Below are positions 44,227 to 53,318 of a stretch of 64,000 nt of DNA, one piece after another. A model generated the notes under the pieces. That model saw only the letters and a list, made by a program, of their open reading frames with translations, searched no databases and had not been told where the DNA came from. A program made the translations under genes and the position numbers. Every line of letters begins with the position of its first letter. Position 1 is the stretch's first letter. This DNA is from Saccharopolyspora gloriosae (GTDB lineage: Bacteria; Actinomycetota; Actinomycetes; Mycobacteriales; Pseudonocardiaceae), in assembly GCF_022828475.1 (NCBI RefSeq), contig NZ_CP059557.1, positions 4,573,470 through 4,637,469 of the forward strand, read 5' to 3'.

Positions 44227-45108
44227 TCACTCCTCGATGCTGAACGGGGTGCCGTAGACCGCCCAGTGCAGCGGCGGGCGCAGAGCGAGGTTGCCTTCGT
44301 CGAGGAATCGGCGCTGGGCGGTGTCGACTCGGCTGGTGTCGCTGTGCGCCTCTTCCTCGCGCATCGCCTCGACGCGGGCGTCCAGGAACGCGCTCAGGTA
44401 GGCCGTTTCGTCGCCGCCCTCCGACGGCGGGGCGGCGCGGTCCAGCGCGGCTCGGCGGATGCCGCCGAAGCTCGGCCAGTCCTGCCCGGGGCCGTGCATC
44501 ACGATCGCGTCGTAGTAGACGAACTGGCCCAGTGCACCGAGGCCGTCGGCCTTGGCCTGGTCCACCGCGGGGTTGAAGTACACCCGGTCCCGTTCGGACT
44601 CCTGCGCCTGCTGGAAATCCGGGTCCTCGGCCGCTCGCGCCCAGGCGTCGGTGAATCCGGGATCGAGGCCCTCGTGCGAGTCGGTGCCGTTGACCTCGCG
44701 CAACGCGGGCAGATATCCGGCGAGCGGGTTGTCCGGCTTGCTCTGCGTGTAGGCCTCGACGAGTTCCAGCATGTCCCCGGTGCCGGAGCAGAAGCCGATG
44801 ATGCCCGCCGTGTAGCCGCGCCCGTCACCGATGTCCTCGATGTAGCCGAACTGCGCGCGCCAGTCCAGCGAGGAGTTCTCCGCGCTGGAGACGAGTTGCA
44901 TCGCGATGTCCTTGGTGTGCGGATCGGCGAGGTCCCCTTCGGCGGCGAACGGCGCGGCGATCGGCAGACCGGCCTGCGCGGCGGGCGGCGGAACCGGGGC
45001 GGCCGAGAGCGCCGGCAGTGCGGTGGTGCCGAGGGCACTCGCGGCGACACCGGTGACGAGCAGCAGCCGGAGAGCCCGGCGGGACGGCTGGTGCGACGAG
45101 GTGGACAT
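44227..45108 (-). CDS. Secreted chitosanase, GH46 family
   Basis: The 293-aa enzyme starts with a twin-arginine-like signal (PSRRALRLLLVTGVAASALG, cleaved near ALSAAP), so export by Tat is possible. The mature part matches Streptomyces N174-type chitosanase: VSSAENSSLDW carries the acid Glu77 and GDGRGYTAGIIGF the base Asp95. It would hydrolyse beta-1,4 links of chitosan outside the cell. It is monocistronic with a 544-bp upstream gap. Confidence 0.93.
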   Translation of the reverse strand: MSTSSHQPSRRALRLLLVTGVAASALGTTALPALSAAPVPPPAAQAGLPIAAPFAAEGDLADPHTKDIAMQLVSSAENSSLDWRAQFGYIEDIGDGRGYTAGIIGFCSGTGDMLELVEAYTQSKPDNPLAGYLPALREVNGTDSHEGLDPGFTDAWARAAEDPDFQQAQESERDRVYFNPAVDQAKADGLGALGQFVYYDAIVMHGPGQDWPSFGGIRRAALDRAAPPSEGGDETAYLSAFLDARVEAMREEEAHSDTSRVDTAQRRFLDEGNLALRPPLHWAVYGTPFSIEE

Positions 45109-45652
45109 GGCGCTGACTCCTCTAGCGACCCGGAACCGATCTCAGTGCGGCAACGGCGAGCAGCCAACCGCGCGGCACCGAGGACGTCAAGATCACCTGA
45201 CGCGAACCGGCCCGCAACCGCCGGTAAAGCCACCGCCCGATCCCGGCGAGGCATTTGGAGCAAGCGTTCCGCCCCGCACCAGCTCAGCGGTACGCGGAAC
45301 ACGGAACTCCGACTCCCCCAGCACTCCCGATCGACCTCGTTTCCACGGCACAACTGGGAATTTTCCGCTGTTCCCACCGAAAGCCGTGCCGAACGACATC
45401 CACCGATTCGAAACCGATCACCCCGTTGCACGCCGCGTGCAAGGGCCTGCGCCAGGTCCCGAGGTGCCCGCCCGCAGTTGTTCGCCGAAATCTGGACGCC
45501 CGGAGCGCCTTCCCCTGCTCGCCATGCGCAAGCTCTCAGGCCGCCCCTGACGGCCGTCTTCCGAGGCGATCGCCACTTTTCGTCGTCCTTCCTGGTCACC
45601 GCTCCGTTGTTCGTGCAAAGATCCGCGTCGGTCTTTTGCAAGGAGCTGGCGA
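45109..45652. other. Intergenic region between divergent genes
   Basis: No gene is supported. It contains the palindrome TTGCACG-CCG-CGTGCAA (45426-45442), a possible operator, and presumably the promoters of the chitosanase and of the ABC importer operon. Confidence 0.45.
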
Positions 45653-47161
45653 TTGCGACGTGGTTGTAGATCCCTGGTGTTCGGGCTCGTGCTGGCGCTC
45701 GCGGGGTGCGGCTTCACCGGGGGCGGCGAGGACGCGGACACCTTGCGGGTGGCGGTGACGATCCCGCCGCGCGCGAACTGGTCCCCCGCCTCCGACGACG
45801 CGCTGCTGATGCAGCGGCTCGGCGTCACCGAGACGCTGGTCGACGGCGCCATGGACGGCACCGCCCAGCCCGGTCTCGCCGAGTCGTGGCAGCGGGTCAC
45901 GCCGACCGAATGGCGGTTCACCCTCGCCGAAGGCGTGCGCTTCCAATCCGGTGAGCCGGTGACCGCGCAGGCCGCCGCCGAGTCCATCAACCGGGTCGTG
46001 CACGATCCCGCTCCGCCGCGCGCGTTGCGGGACACCATCAAGCAGGCCGACGCGCTGGACGACCGCACGCTCGCGGTACGCACCGCCGCCCCGGACGCGA
46101 TCCTGCCGCAGCGGCTCAGCGCCGCGAACACGGCCGTGCTCGCGCCCGCCGCGATCCGCCCGGACGGGTCGGTCGACCCGGCGAGAGGTGCCGGCACCGG
46201 GCCGTTCCAGGTGACCGGAGCCGAGAGCGACCAGCGGGTGACGCTGCAACGGTTCGACGGCTACCGCGACGGCCCGGCGAAGGTGGCGCGGGCCGAGGTG
46301 CGGTTCGTGGAGGACGCGTCGGCGCGGGTGAACGGCCTGCGCAGCGGCGAGTTCGACCTGATCGACAAGGTCCCGGTGTCCCAGCTCGCCGAGGTGCGCG
46401 GGGATTCCGAGCTGCGCGTGGACGCGGTGAACCTGCCGCGCACGACGGCGCTGCACCTCAACACGGCAGGCGGCCCGTTCGCCGATCCGCGGCTGCGGTC
46501 GGCCGCGCGGGCGGCCATCGACCGCGCCGGCCTGGTCAGCGGTGTGCTGCAAGGCGAGGGGGTGGCCGCGAGCCGCTACTTCGGTCCCGCCGTGCCGTGG
46601 AGCGAACAGCATCCGCCGACCGCGCCCGATCCGGTGGCGGCGCACCGGGAGGTCGCCGAGATCACCGGCGGGAAACCCGTTCCGATCACCATCGGCACCT
46701 ACCCGGACCGTCCGGAGCTGCCCGCGCTGACCACCGTCGTCGCCGACGAACTCGGGCGGGCCGGTTTCACCGTCCGCATCGTGCAGGAACCGGCGGGCAG
46801 CATCGAGCCGCGCATCCTGTCCGGTGAGCTCGACGCCGCCGTGTACTCGCGCAACCAGCTCGTTGACGTCCCGGACGCGGCCGCACACCTGACCAGCGAC
46901 TTCAGCTGCCGGGGCGGGTTCAACCTGGACCACTTCTGCGCGCCCGAACTGGACTCGCTGCTCGCGCAGCTGCCCGAGATCAGTGACCCCGCCCGGCGCA
47001 CGGCGGTGTTCCGCCGCGCCGACGACCTGCTCGCCGAGCGGATCGCGGGCATTCCGCTGGTGCACGAGCAGCAGCGCTTCGCCTACCGGGAGGCGGTGAG
47101 CGGGGTGCCCGCGGACCCGCTGGAACGGGATTTCCTCACCAAGGAGGTCGCGCCGCGATGA
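45653..47161 (+). CDS. Peptide/nickel-type ABC transporter substrate-binding lipoprotein
   Basis: The 502-aa protein begins at TTG 45653 with AAGGAG upstream. A lipoprotein signal (VFGLVLALAGC, Cys19) is followed by an SBP_bac_5 fold: LAESWQRVTPTEWRFTLAEGVRFQSGEPVTA, GTGPFQV, LHLNTAGGPFADPRLRSAARAAIDR and a C-terminal RFAYREAVSG region. It would capture an oligopeptide, metallophore or similar ligand. It is the first gene of an operon with a methyltransferase and two permeases. Confidence 0.87.
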   Translation: MRRGCRSLVFGLVLALAGCGFTGGGEDADTLRVAVTIPPRANWSPASDDALLMQRLGVTETLVDGAMDGTAQPGLAESWQRVTPTEWRFTLAEGVRFQSGEPVTAQAAAESINRVVHDPAPPRALRDTIKQADALDDRTLAVRTAAPDAILPQRLSAANTAVLAPAAIRPDGSVDPARGAGTGPFQVTGAESDQRVTLQRFDGYRDGPAKVARAEVRFVEDASARVNGLRSGEFDLIDKVPVSQLAEVRGDSELRVDAVNLPRTTALHLNTAGGPFADPRLRSAARAAIDRAGLVSGVLQGEGVAASRYFGPAVPWSEQHPPTAPDPVAAHREVAEITGGKPVPITIGTYPDRPELPALTTVVADELGRAGFTVRIVQEPAGSIEPRILSGELDAAVYSRNQLVDVPDAAAHLTSDFSCRGGFNLDHFCAPELDSLLAQLPEISDPARRTAVFRRADDLLAERIAGIPLVHEQQRFAYREAVSGVPADPLERDFLTKEVAPR

Positions 47162-47820
47162 GCACGATCATCGACTACTGGAACGATCGCGCCCGCCGCG
47201 GCTACGACCAGCAGCCCGGTCAGGACCCGGCGCGGGACCTGTGGGCCAAGCGCATCGGCCCGCTCGTGGCGGACGCGGTCGGCCCGGGAGCTCGGGTGCT
47301 GGATTCGGGCTGTGGCACGGGATTCCTCGCCCGCATCCTCGCCGCGGAGGGACACCTCGTCACCGGGCAGGACGCCTCGCCGGGAATGCTGGCGGTCGCG
47401 GCGGAACGCGGCAGCGCCGAAGGCCTCGACGTCCGGTGGCTGACCGGGGTGGCCGACGAGCCGCCCGCCGGCCCGTTCGACGTGGTGGTGACGCGCAACG
47501 TGCTGTGGACGCTGCCCGACGCGCAGCGCGCGGTGGACTCGTGGGCGGAAGTCCTGCGGCCGGGCGGGCTGCTGGTGGTCAGCGACGGCAGGTGGAACGC
47601 GGCCGACGTCGGGGACAGCGCGACCGAACAGCGGTTCGGAGCGTCCTATTCGGACGCCGCGCCGACCCTGCCGATGGGTTTCGACTTCGCGGGCTGCGCC
47701 GCGCTCGTCGGCCGGGCCGGGTTCGTCGACCGCACCGATCGCACGGCGTTGTTCGACACCGCGCCTTACCCGAGCGCGCCCGGCTTCTTCCTGCTGTCCG
47801 CGCGCTCCCCCTGGCGGTGA
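47158..47820 (+). CDS. Class I SAM-dependent methyltransferase
   Basis: The 220-aa protein has YWNDRARRGYDQ, motif I VLDSGCGTGFLARILAAEG, GQDASPGMLAVA and VVTRNVLWTLPD with LRPGGLLVVSDG. It overlaps both the substrate-binding gene and the next permease by 4 bp, so it is a true member of the transport operon. A methyltransferase in a peptide-type importer operon suggests processing of the imported compound or of a metallophore; this is inference. Confidence 0.85.
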   Translation: MSTIIDYWNDRARRGYDQQPGQDPARDLWAKRIGPLVADAVGPGARVLDSGCGTGFLARILAAEGHLVTGQDASPGMLAVAAERGSAEGLDVRWLTGVADEPPAGPFDVVVTRNVLWTLPDAQRAVDSWAEVLRPGGLLVVSDGRWNAADVGDSATEQRFGASYSDAAPTLPMGFDFAGCAALVGRAGFVDRTDRTALFDTAPYPSAPGFFLLSARSPWR

Positions 47821-48767
47821 CGGGCGGGCGCGGCCTGCTCCTGCGGCTGGGCGTGGCGCCGGTGGTGGCCGCGCTGATCGTGCTGATCGCGGTGTTGCTG
47901 CCGGAGCTGACCGGCGTGGACGCGGCCCGCACCGTGCTCGCCACCCGCTACGCGGAGGCCGACCCGGATCCGGCGCTGCTGGCTGGGATTCGCGCCGACC
48001 TCGGCCTGGATCTGCCGCTGCCGCAACGGGTTCTGCAACGGCTCGGTTCGATGCTCAGCGGCGACCTCGGGTCGTCCTGGGTGTCCGGGGCGCCGGTGGC
48101 GGCGGTCATCGGTCCCGCCGTGCAGGTGTCACTGGGCATCATGCTCGGCGCGGCGGTGCTGTCGTTCCTCGTCGGTTACCTCGCGGGCCTGCTCGCGGCA
48201 CGGCGTCCCGGTTCGGTCACCGATCGGGCGCTGACCGGACTGGTGCGGGTGTTCTCGGCGCTCCCGGAGTTCGCGCTGGCCCCGATCCTGGTGCTGGTGT
48301 TCGCGGTCGGGCTGCAAGCACTGCCGAGTTCGGGTTGGCGCGGCCCGGAGTACTCGGTGCTGCCGCTGCTGTCGCTGGTGCCGTCGCTGGCGGTGCCGAT
48401 CGCGGCGGTGACCCGCGAACAGGTGGTGGCGTTGCGGCGGGAGAACTTCGTGCTGGCGGCGCACGCTCGGGGACTGGGCGCGCTGCGGATCTGGGGCGTG
48501 CACCTGTCGCGGCCCGCGCTGCCTGCCGCGCTGTCGCTGGTGACCTACAACGCGGCCGGTGCCGTCTCGGGCACCACCGCGATCGAGGTGGTCTTCGACA
48601 TTCCGGGCTTGGGCAGCACCGTCGTGGAGGCGGTGCGCGCGCAGGACGTGCCGGTCGTGCAGGCCGGTCTGGTGGTGGCCGCGCTCGCGGCGTTGTGCGT
48701 GGGCGCGGTGGGCGATCTGCTCGGGCTCGCCGCCGAGCCCCGCACCCGGCGGGAGGTGCCCCGATGA
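47817..48767 (+). CDS. ABC transporter permease (DppB-like)
   Basis: The 316-aa membrane protein carries DppB/OppB-type features: DLGLDLPLPQRVLQRLGSMLSGDLGSSW and the binding-protein-dependent loop ENFVLAAHARGLGALRIWGVHLSRPALP. About six helices are expected. It starts at GTG 47817 overlapping the methyltransferase stop; a longer frame upstream is a shadow. Confidence 0.86.
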   Translation: MTGGRGLLLRLGVAPVVAALIVLIAVLLPELTGVDAARTVLATRYAEADPDPALLAGIRADLGLDLPLPQRVLQRLGSMLSGDLGSSWVSGAPVAAVIGPAVQVSLGIMLGAAVLSFLVGYLAGLLAARRPGSVTDRALTGLVRVFSALPEFALAPILVLVFAVGLQALPSSGWRGPEYSVLPLLSLVPSLAVPIAAVTREQVVALRRENFVLAAHARGLGALRIWGVHLSRPALPAALSLVTYNAAGAVSGTTAIEVVFDIPGLGSTVVEAVRAQDVPVVQAGLVVAALAALCVGAVGDLLGLAAEPRTRREVPR

Positions 48768-49534
48768 GGCCGCACCGCATCGGGGCGCTGGTCGCGGCGG
48801 GACTGTTCCTGCTGGTGCTCGTCATCGGCGCGACCGGGGATCCGCTGGCCACGAACATGGGCGCCGTGCTGCGGGCACCGTCGGCGGCGCATCCGCTGGG
48901 GACCGACGAGCTGGGCCGGGACGTGCTGGCGCGGCTGGCGCACGGCGCGGTGGTCACGCTCGGCACCGCGGGCACCGCGCTCGCCGCCGCCGTGCTGCTG
49001 GGGTTGCTCGCGGGGTGCGCGACGGGCTGGAGCTCCTCGCCGGTGGCGGCGCTGGTGCGGGCCGGGGTGGACGTGGCCACGGCGCTGCCGCCGCTGATCG
49101 TGGCCCTGGTGACGGCGCTGATCGCGGGACCGAGCACCACGGCGCTGCTGCTGGCGCTGGCCGGAGTGGGCTGGCTGCCGTTCGCCCGGCAGGCCGACGC
49201 GATGACCGCGCAGCTGCGGACCCGGAACTGGGTGCTCGCACACCGGGCGCTCGGTGCGAGCCTGCCGCGGATCTGGCGCGACTCGCTGCTGCCGTTCCTG
49301 GCGCCCGCGACCGGTGCGCTCGCCACCGTCCGGTTGCCCGCCTTGGTGAACACGGTGGCGGCACTGGGCTTTCTGGGCCTGGGACCGCCACCGCCGCAGC
49401 CGGAGTGGGGCGCGATGATCGCGGAGTCGGTGGATCACCTCGGCACCGCGCCATGGCTGCTGGCGGCTCCGGTGCTGGCGCTGGTGGCGGTGCAGACGAT
49501 CGTCAGCGCGTGCTTCGACCGCACCCGGGAGTGA
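48764..49534 (+). CDS. ABC transporter permease (DppC-like)
   Basis: The 256-aa protein has the DppC-type segment HPLGTDELGRDVLARLAHGAVVTL and the cytoplasmic loop RTRNWVLAHRALGASLPRIWRDSLLP, ending GLGPPPPQPEWGAMIAESVD. It is shorter than typical DppC. ATG 48764 overlaps the stop of the first permease. No ATPase gene follows; the next gene is convergent. Confidence 0.85.
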   Translation: MRPHRIGALVAAGLFLLVLVIGATGDPLATNMGAVLRAPSAAHPLGTDELGRDVLARLAHGAVVTLGTAGTALAAAVLLGLLAGCATGWSSSPVAALVRAGVDVATALPPLIVALVTALIAGPSTTALLLALAGVGWLPFARQADAMTAQLRTRNWVLAHRALGASLPRIWRDSLLPFLAPATGALATVRLPALVNTVAALGFLGLGPPPPQPEWGAMIAESVDHLGTAPWLLAAPVLALVAVQTIVSACFDRTRE

Positions 49535-50263
49535 TCATTTGCCCTGGAACCGGGGTGTGCGCTGCTCCACCCGAGCCTTGCTCGCCTCGGCGGCGTCCTC
49601 GCTGGACCAGCAGGCCGCGTAAGCCGATTCGATCTCGTCGCCCCGCTCGTCGTCGGAGTCGATGGAGTTCAACGCCAGCTTCGAGTAGCGCAGCGACAGC
49701 GGTGCGAGTTCGCCGATCTCCCGCGCCCACGCCACGGCCGCTTCGTGGTCGCCGAGCCGGTCCACCATCCCGCGCCGGTGCGCCACCTCGGCCGCCAGCC
49801 GGTCTCCGGCGAGCAGCAGGGAGCGGGCCGCACCGCCACCGGCCAGCAGCGACAGGCGCCGCACCGTCCACGGGTCGACGGCCAGCCCGTTGCGGGCCGT
49901 GGGCACCGCGAAGTACGCCTCCGGCGCCGCGATCCGCAGGTCGGCGGCCAGCGCGAGTTGTGCGCCCGCCCCGACCGCGGGTCCGTTGACCGCGGCGAGC
50001 ACCGGCACCGGGACGGTGAGCACGGTCTGCAGCGCGTCGTAGAGCCCGTCCCGGAATTCGTCGCCGTACACACCGTCCAGGTCCGCGCCCGCGCAGAACG
50101 TGCTGCCCGCGCCGGTGATCACCAGCGCTCGCGCGCCCTGCTCCACCAGCGCGAGCACGGCGTCGCGCAGCCCGTCGCAGTGCTCCAGGTCGAGGGCGTT
50201 GCGCCGCTCGTGCCGGTCGAGCGTGATCAGTCCGATCGGCCCGTCCCACCCGGTGGTGATCAT
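49535..50263 (-). CDS. Enoyl-CoA hydratase/isomerase family protein
   Basis: This 242-aa crotonase-fold protein shows RRNALDLEHCDGL, GAGSTFCAGADLDGVYGDEF and AVNGPAVGAGAQLALAADLRIA. The C-terminal half is typical of the family (RRGMVDRLG). It ends directly next to the permease gene on the other strand. Its start is ATG 50263; an upstream extension in the same frame lacks conservation. Reaction unknown. Confidence 0.86.
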   Translation of the reverse strand: MITTGWDGPIGLITLDRHERRNALDLEHCDGLRDAVLALVEQGARALVITGAGSTFCAGADLDGVYGDEFRDGLYDALQTVLTVPVPVLAAVNGPAVGAGAQLALAADLRIAAPEAYFAVPTARNGLAVDPWTVRRLSLLAGGGAARSLLLAGDRLAAEVAHRRGMVDRLGDHEAAVAWAREIGELAPLSLRYSKLALNSIDSDDERGDEIESAYAACWSSEDAAEASKARVEQRTPRFQGK

Positions 50264-50718
50264 CGCTGCGCCTCCAGTGCCGCACCGGCCGGGCCGGTGA
50301 TCTCGTCGCTTCGCCACCGCCGCCGGTGGCATCGGCCAGTGCACCATCGTCCGAGTGCGCGCGGGAGCCCACCCGCCACAGATCACATGCCCGAACTCGC
50401 TCGGCCGAATCGGTGATAGCCGGTTGAGCCGAACGTGCAAACGGGAACCGCTCGATCATGTTCGACTCCTTTCCGTTCGACCGCAATCGACTCGAAACGA
50501 TCCGATAACCCGCGTCGAGAAACCCGTTATGGGCATGAGCAGTTCATGGAGAATCACCGTCCACATCGAACTCGGTCCACTATGAACACATTTTTCGATT
50601 CGTTATCGAAATCGATCCGATCGACGATTCTAGAACCGGATACCCGAATGGAGTCGGCCGCGCGGGAAATATCCGATTTCACTGACTTCGGTGTCGCGGG
50701 CTGCTCATACTTCTCGCC
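50264..50718. other. Intergenic region between divergent genes
   Basis: About 455 bp with locally higher A+T (50550-50660). Small ORFs are present but have no support. It presumably carries promoters; no clear operator was found. Confidence 0.4.
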
Positions 50719-51492
50719 GTGACGACACTTTCACCGGAGCAGATCGCACAGCACGCCTACGACGCAGGCTTCCGCGGCGAAGACCTGTCCACCGCGGTGG
50801 CGGTGGCGGTGGCCGAGTCCAGCGGGAACACGGAAGCGCACAACGGTGCGGGGCTGGACGACTCGTACGGCCTCTGGCAGATCAACATGCTCGGCGACAT
50901 GGGACCCGCCCGCCGCGAGGAATACGGCATCGATTCCAACGAGGAACTGCTCGACCCGGCGACGAACGCCGAAGCGGCGTACAAGATCCACCAAGGTCGC
51001 GGCGATTTCAGCGACTGGTCGACCTACAACGACGACAGCTACAAGAAGCACCTCGACGAAGCCCGAAAAGCCGCCGCCCAGGTCGAGGGCGGCGGGGACC
51101 CGGGCACCGAACAACCCTCCGGCCCACCGGGAGGAACCAACGAGCAGCCGCCCGGGAACGACAACGGCTCGGAGAACGGCTTCACCGTGGAAACCGATCT
51201 CCTCACCGACTACGCCGAAGCGGTGGAGGGGATCGCCGAAGAGCTGGGGAACATCGGCAAGCGAGCGCTCGACTCGATCACCGGACTCACGCCGAACAGC
51301 TTCGGCGAGGTCGGCGCGGAGACCGGCTTCGCCGCCGCGCTGGCCGATCTCGGCAAGAGCCTCGACAAGCAGGTCGCCGCGGTCGGCGAGAGCGCCCGCT
51401 CGCTCGGTGCGGCCGCGGCGGAGACCGCCAAGACGTACCTCCAGGCGGACGACGACTCGATCAAGGCACTCGAACAGGTCCTGAAGAGCTGA
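50719..51492 (+). CDS. Lysozyme-like/transglycosylase protein with C-terminal WXG/EspC-like helical region
   Basis: The 257-aa protein starts at GTG with no clear ribosome site. Residues 1-110 form a lysozyme-like domain (AVAVAVAESSGNTEAHNGAG, possible catalytic Glu33; SYGLWQINM; NAEAAYKIHQGRGDFSDWSTY). A Pro/Gly linker follows, then a ~100-residue helical region (DLLTDYAEAVEGIAEELGNIGKRALDSITG ... KTYLQADDDSIKAL) like EspC-type T7SS targets. No signal peptide is seen, so a type VII-like or other route is likely. It heads the WXG/CHAP island. Confidence 0.78.
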   Translation: MTTLSPEQIAQHAYDAGFRGEDLSTAVAVAVAESSGNTEAHNGAGLDDSYGLWQINMLGDMGPARREEYGIDSNEELLDPATNAEAAYKIHQGRGDFSDWSTYNDDSYKKHLDEARKAAAQVEGGGDPGTEQPSGPPGGTNEQPPGNDNGSENGFTVETDLLTDYAEAVEGIAEELGNIGKRALDSITGLTPNSFGEVGAETGFAAALADLGKSLDKQVAAVGESARSLGAAAAETAKTYLQADDDSIKALEQVLKS

Positions 51493-51508
51493 CACTGGGG
51501 AGGAACAG

Positions 51509-52578
51509 GTGGATGTGGCAGCGATCGCCACGAAGTTCGTCGGCGAGCTCACCGCGCACCAAGGCAAGTTGGAAGGCGACGCCGGCGGCGTGCAGGACGC
51601 GCAAGGCGCGTTGGAGCGGGCCGCCGAGGGGGTCCGGTAGCAGAGCGACGCCCAGCGCGAAGCGGCCGAGACACTGCTGAGCGGCTGGCAGAGCAAGGCC
51701 AACGACGGGTTCAAGCAGCTGGTGGAGAAGCTCACCGCCGACCTCGCGACCACCGCCGAGGCGAGCACGGAGGCCGCGAAGATCGCCGGCGAGGTGTCCA
51801 AGGCGCTCGGCGGCAGGCACGACGCCGTCGGCGGTCTCATCGGCGACTTCATCGAGAAGTCCACGCAGTTGCTGGGCGCCGGGCTCGCCGCGGCGGGCCT
51901 CAACGCGCCCGGTGGCCTGATGCAGGCCGCCGCGCAGCTCAGCGACCTGGCGGGCGGTTTCATCAAGGATTCCGGCGGCGAGCTCAAGGAAGCCCGAACC
52001 GAGATGGAGCAGGCCGCGCAGAAGCTGCGCGAGTTGCAGCAGAAGCTCGACGGCGACGGCATCGCCGATCCGGAGAAGGGCGAGGAAGCCGGCCCGCCCG
52101 CCGAAGACCAGGGCGACGGCGCGAAGGACGAGCCGGAGGACGGCAAACCGGGTTCCAAGGTCGAGGACATCTCGCCAAGGCCCGCGAGAACCTGGGGTTC
52201 GTGGAAGGCCCGAACGACGCGAACGAGTGGGGGCCGGTCGGCCGGCCGTGGTGCTCCTACTTCGCCACCGCCATGTGGCAAGACGCCGGAGTGGACATCG
52301 GGAAGCTCGGATACAGCGGCGACGTCTACAAATGGGGCCAGGAACGCGGCACCGCCTACGACCAGGGCGCCATTGCCGAGAGCGCGAAACCGGGCGACGC
52401 GCTGCTGTTCGGCACCGGTCCGGATGGGATGCAGAGCACCCACATCGGAATCATCGAAAAGGTCGAGGACAACAAGATCACGACCATCGAAGGAAATTCC
52501 AGCGACAAGGTGCAGCGGGTGACCTACACGCTGCCCGATGACCTGGGCCGGTTCTACGGAGGGGTGCATCCGCACTGA
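51509..52578 (+). pseudogene. WXG-like / CHAP-domain protein, disrupted
   Basis: A WXG100-like helical region starts at GTG 51509 (GGGGAGG upstream) but meets TAG at 51638-51640 (CGG-TAG-CAG; CAG would continue it), then runs on in frame with LLSGWQSKANDGF, a WXG-type turn. At about 52168-52174 one base appears missing (GACATC|TCGCC; one more C restores the frame), after which a CHAP-type domain follows in another frame (NEWGPVGRPWCSYFATAMW, THIGIIEKVEDNKITTIEGNSSDKVQRV). The intact protein would be about 356 aa, a secreted amidase/peptidase linked to WXG export. Two independent lesions suggest a decayed gene, unless they are sequence errors. Confidence 0.75.
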
Positions 52579-52607
52579 CCACCACCGGACGTGCGGAACG
52601 GGACGGC

Positions 52608-52859
52608 GTGCTCGTGGAAGTCGCTCCCGGCGGAGCGTTGCGCTCCCTGGTGCTGGAGCCGGGCGCGTTGCGCGGCGGCGGCGCCCGGTTGGCGAGCACG
52701 ATCACGGCCCTGGTGCGGGCGGCGAACGTCGAAGCCACCCGCGCGGCAGCCCGCGACCCCCGGCTCGCCGGGCTGAGCGCGGCGGATCGGGCGGCGCTGG
52801 GCCTGGAACCGGGTGAGGCGGCGCAGGCCGCTCGCGGCGACGAGGACCGGAGGCGGTGA
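52608..52859 (+). CDS. YbaB/EbfC-like protein, copy 1
   Basis: A short protein (83 aa from GTG 52608; a longer start just after the CHAP stop cannot be excluded) has the YbaB-like pattern VLVEVAPGGALRSLVLEPGALRGGGARLASTITALVRAANVEAT. Such proteins accompany WXG100 genes in actinomycetes and form small DNA-binding dimers. It overlaps the next gene. Confidence 0.7.
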   Translation: MLVEVAPGGALRSLVLEPGALRGGGARLASTITALVRAANVEATRAAARDPRLAGLSAADRAALGLEPGEAAQAARGDEDRRR

Positions 52860-53290
52860 TGGGCGACGGACGCAGCGTCAAGACTCTGATCGCCATCGCC
52901 GAGAGCCTGCCCACGAACCGGGGACTCGCCGCGGGCATGGCCGAGATCCGCGGCAGCGCGAGCGGCGAGGGCATCTCGTTGTCGGTGGATCTCAACGGCC
53001 TGCTCACCGAGCTCACCGTGTCGGAGCAGGCGATCGCGCTGGGACCGCAGCGACTGGCGGCCGAGATCACGCGGCTGAGCTCCGAGGCCTGCGCCGCGTC
53101 GACGCGACGCGGCCTGGTCGCACTGGAATGGGGCTGCGGCCCCGACGTGGCGGCGGCGATCGACGAGCGCATCGCACCGGCCGAGGACGCGAGCACTCGG
53201 GTGCGCGCCCGAGCTTCGGACGAGGAGGACTTCGCCGAGGACGAACCGCTGGAGTCCTGGACGTCCCGTCGCCCGTCGTGGGGGCGGTGA
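52859..53290 (+). CDS. YbaB/EbfC-like protein, copy 2
   Basis: The 143-aa protein (ATG 52859; GTG 52856 also possible) has a YbaB-like middle (ISLSVDLNGLLTELTVSEQAIALGPQRLAAEITRLSSEACAAST) and an acidic disordered C-terminus (DEEDFAEDEPLESW). It looks like a diverged tandem duplicate of the preceding gene's fold. The stop of that gene overlaps its start. Confidence 0.68.
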   Translation: MGDGRSVKTLIAIAESLPTNRGLAAGMAEIRGSASGEGISLSVDLNGLLTELTVSEQAIALGPQRLAAEITRLSSEACAASTRRGLVALEWGCGPDVAAAIDERIAPAEDASTRVRARASDEEDFAEDEPLESWTSRRPSWGR

Positions 53291-53318
53291 GCACAACCGC
53301 ACCCGGTACGGTTCGGGA

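Noticed and set aside
50435-50722. Possible small gene before the lysozyme-like gene
   Set aside because: No ribosome site or conserved pattern; it overlaps the start of the better-supported gene.
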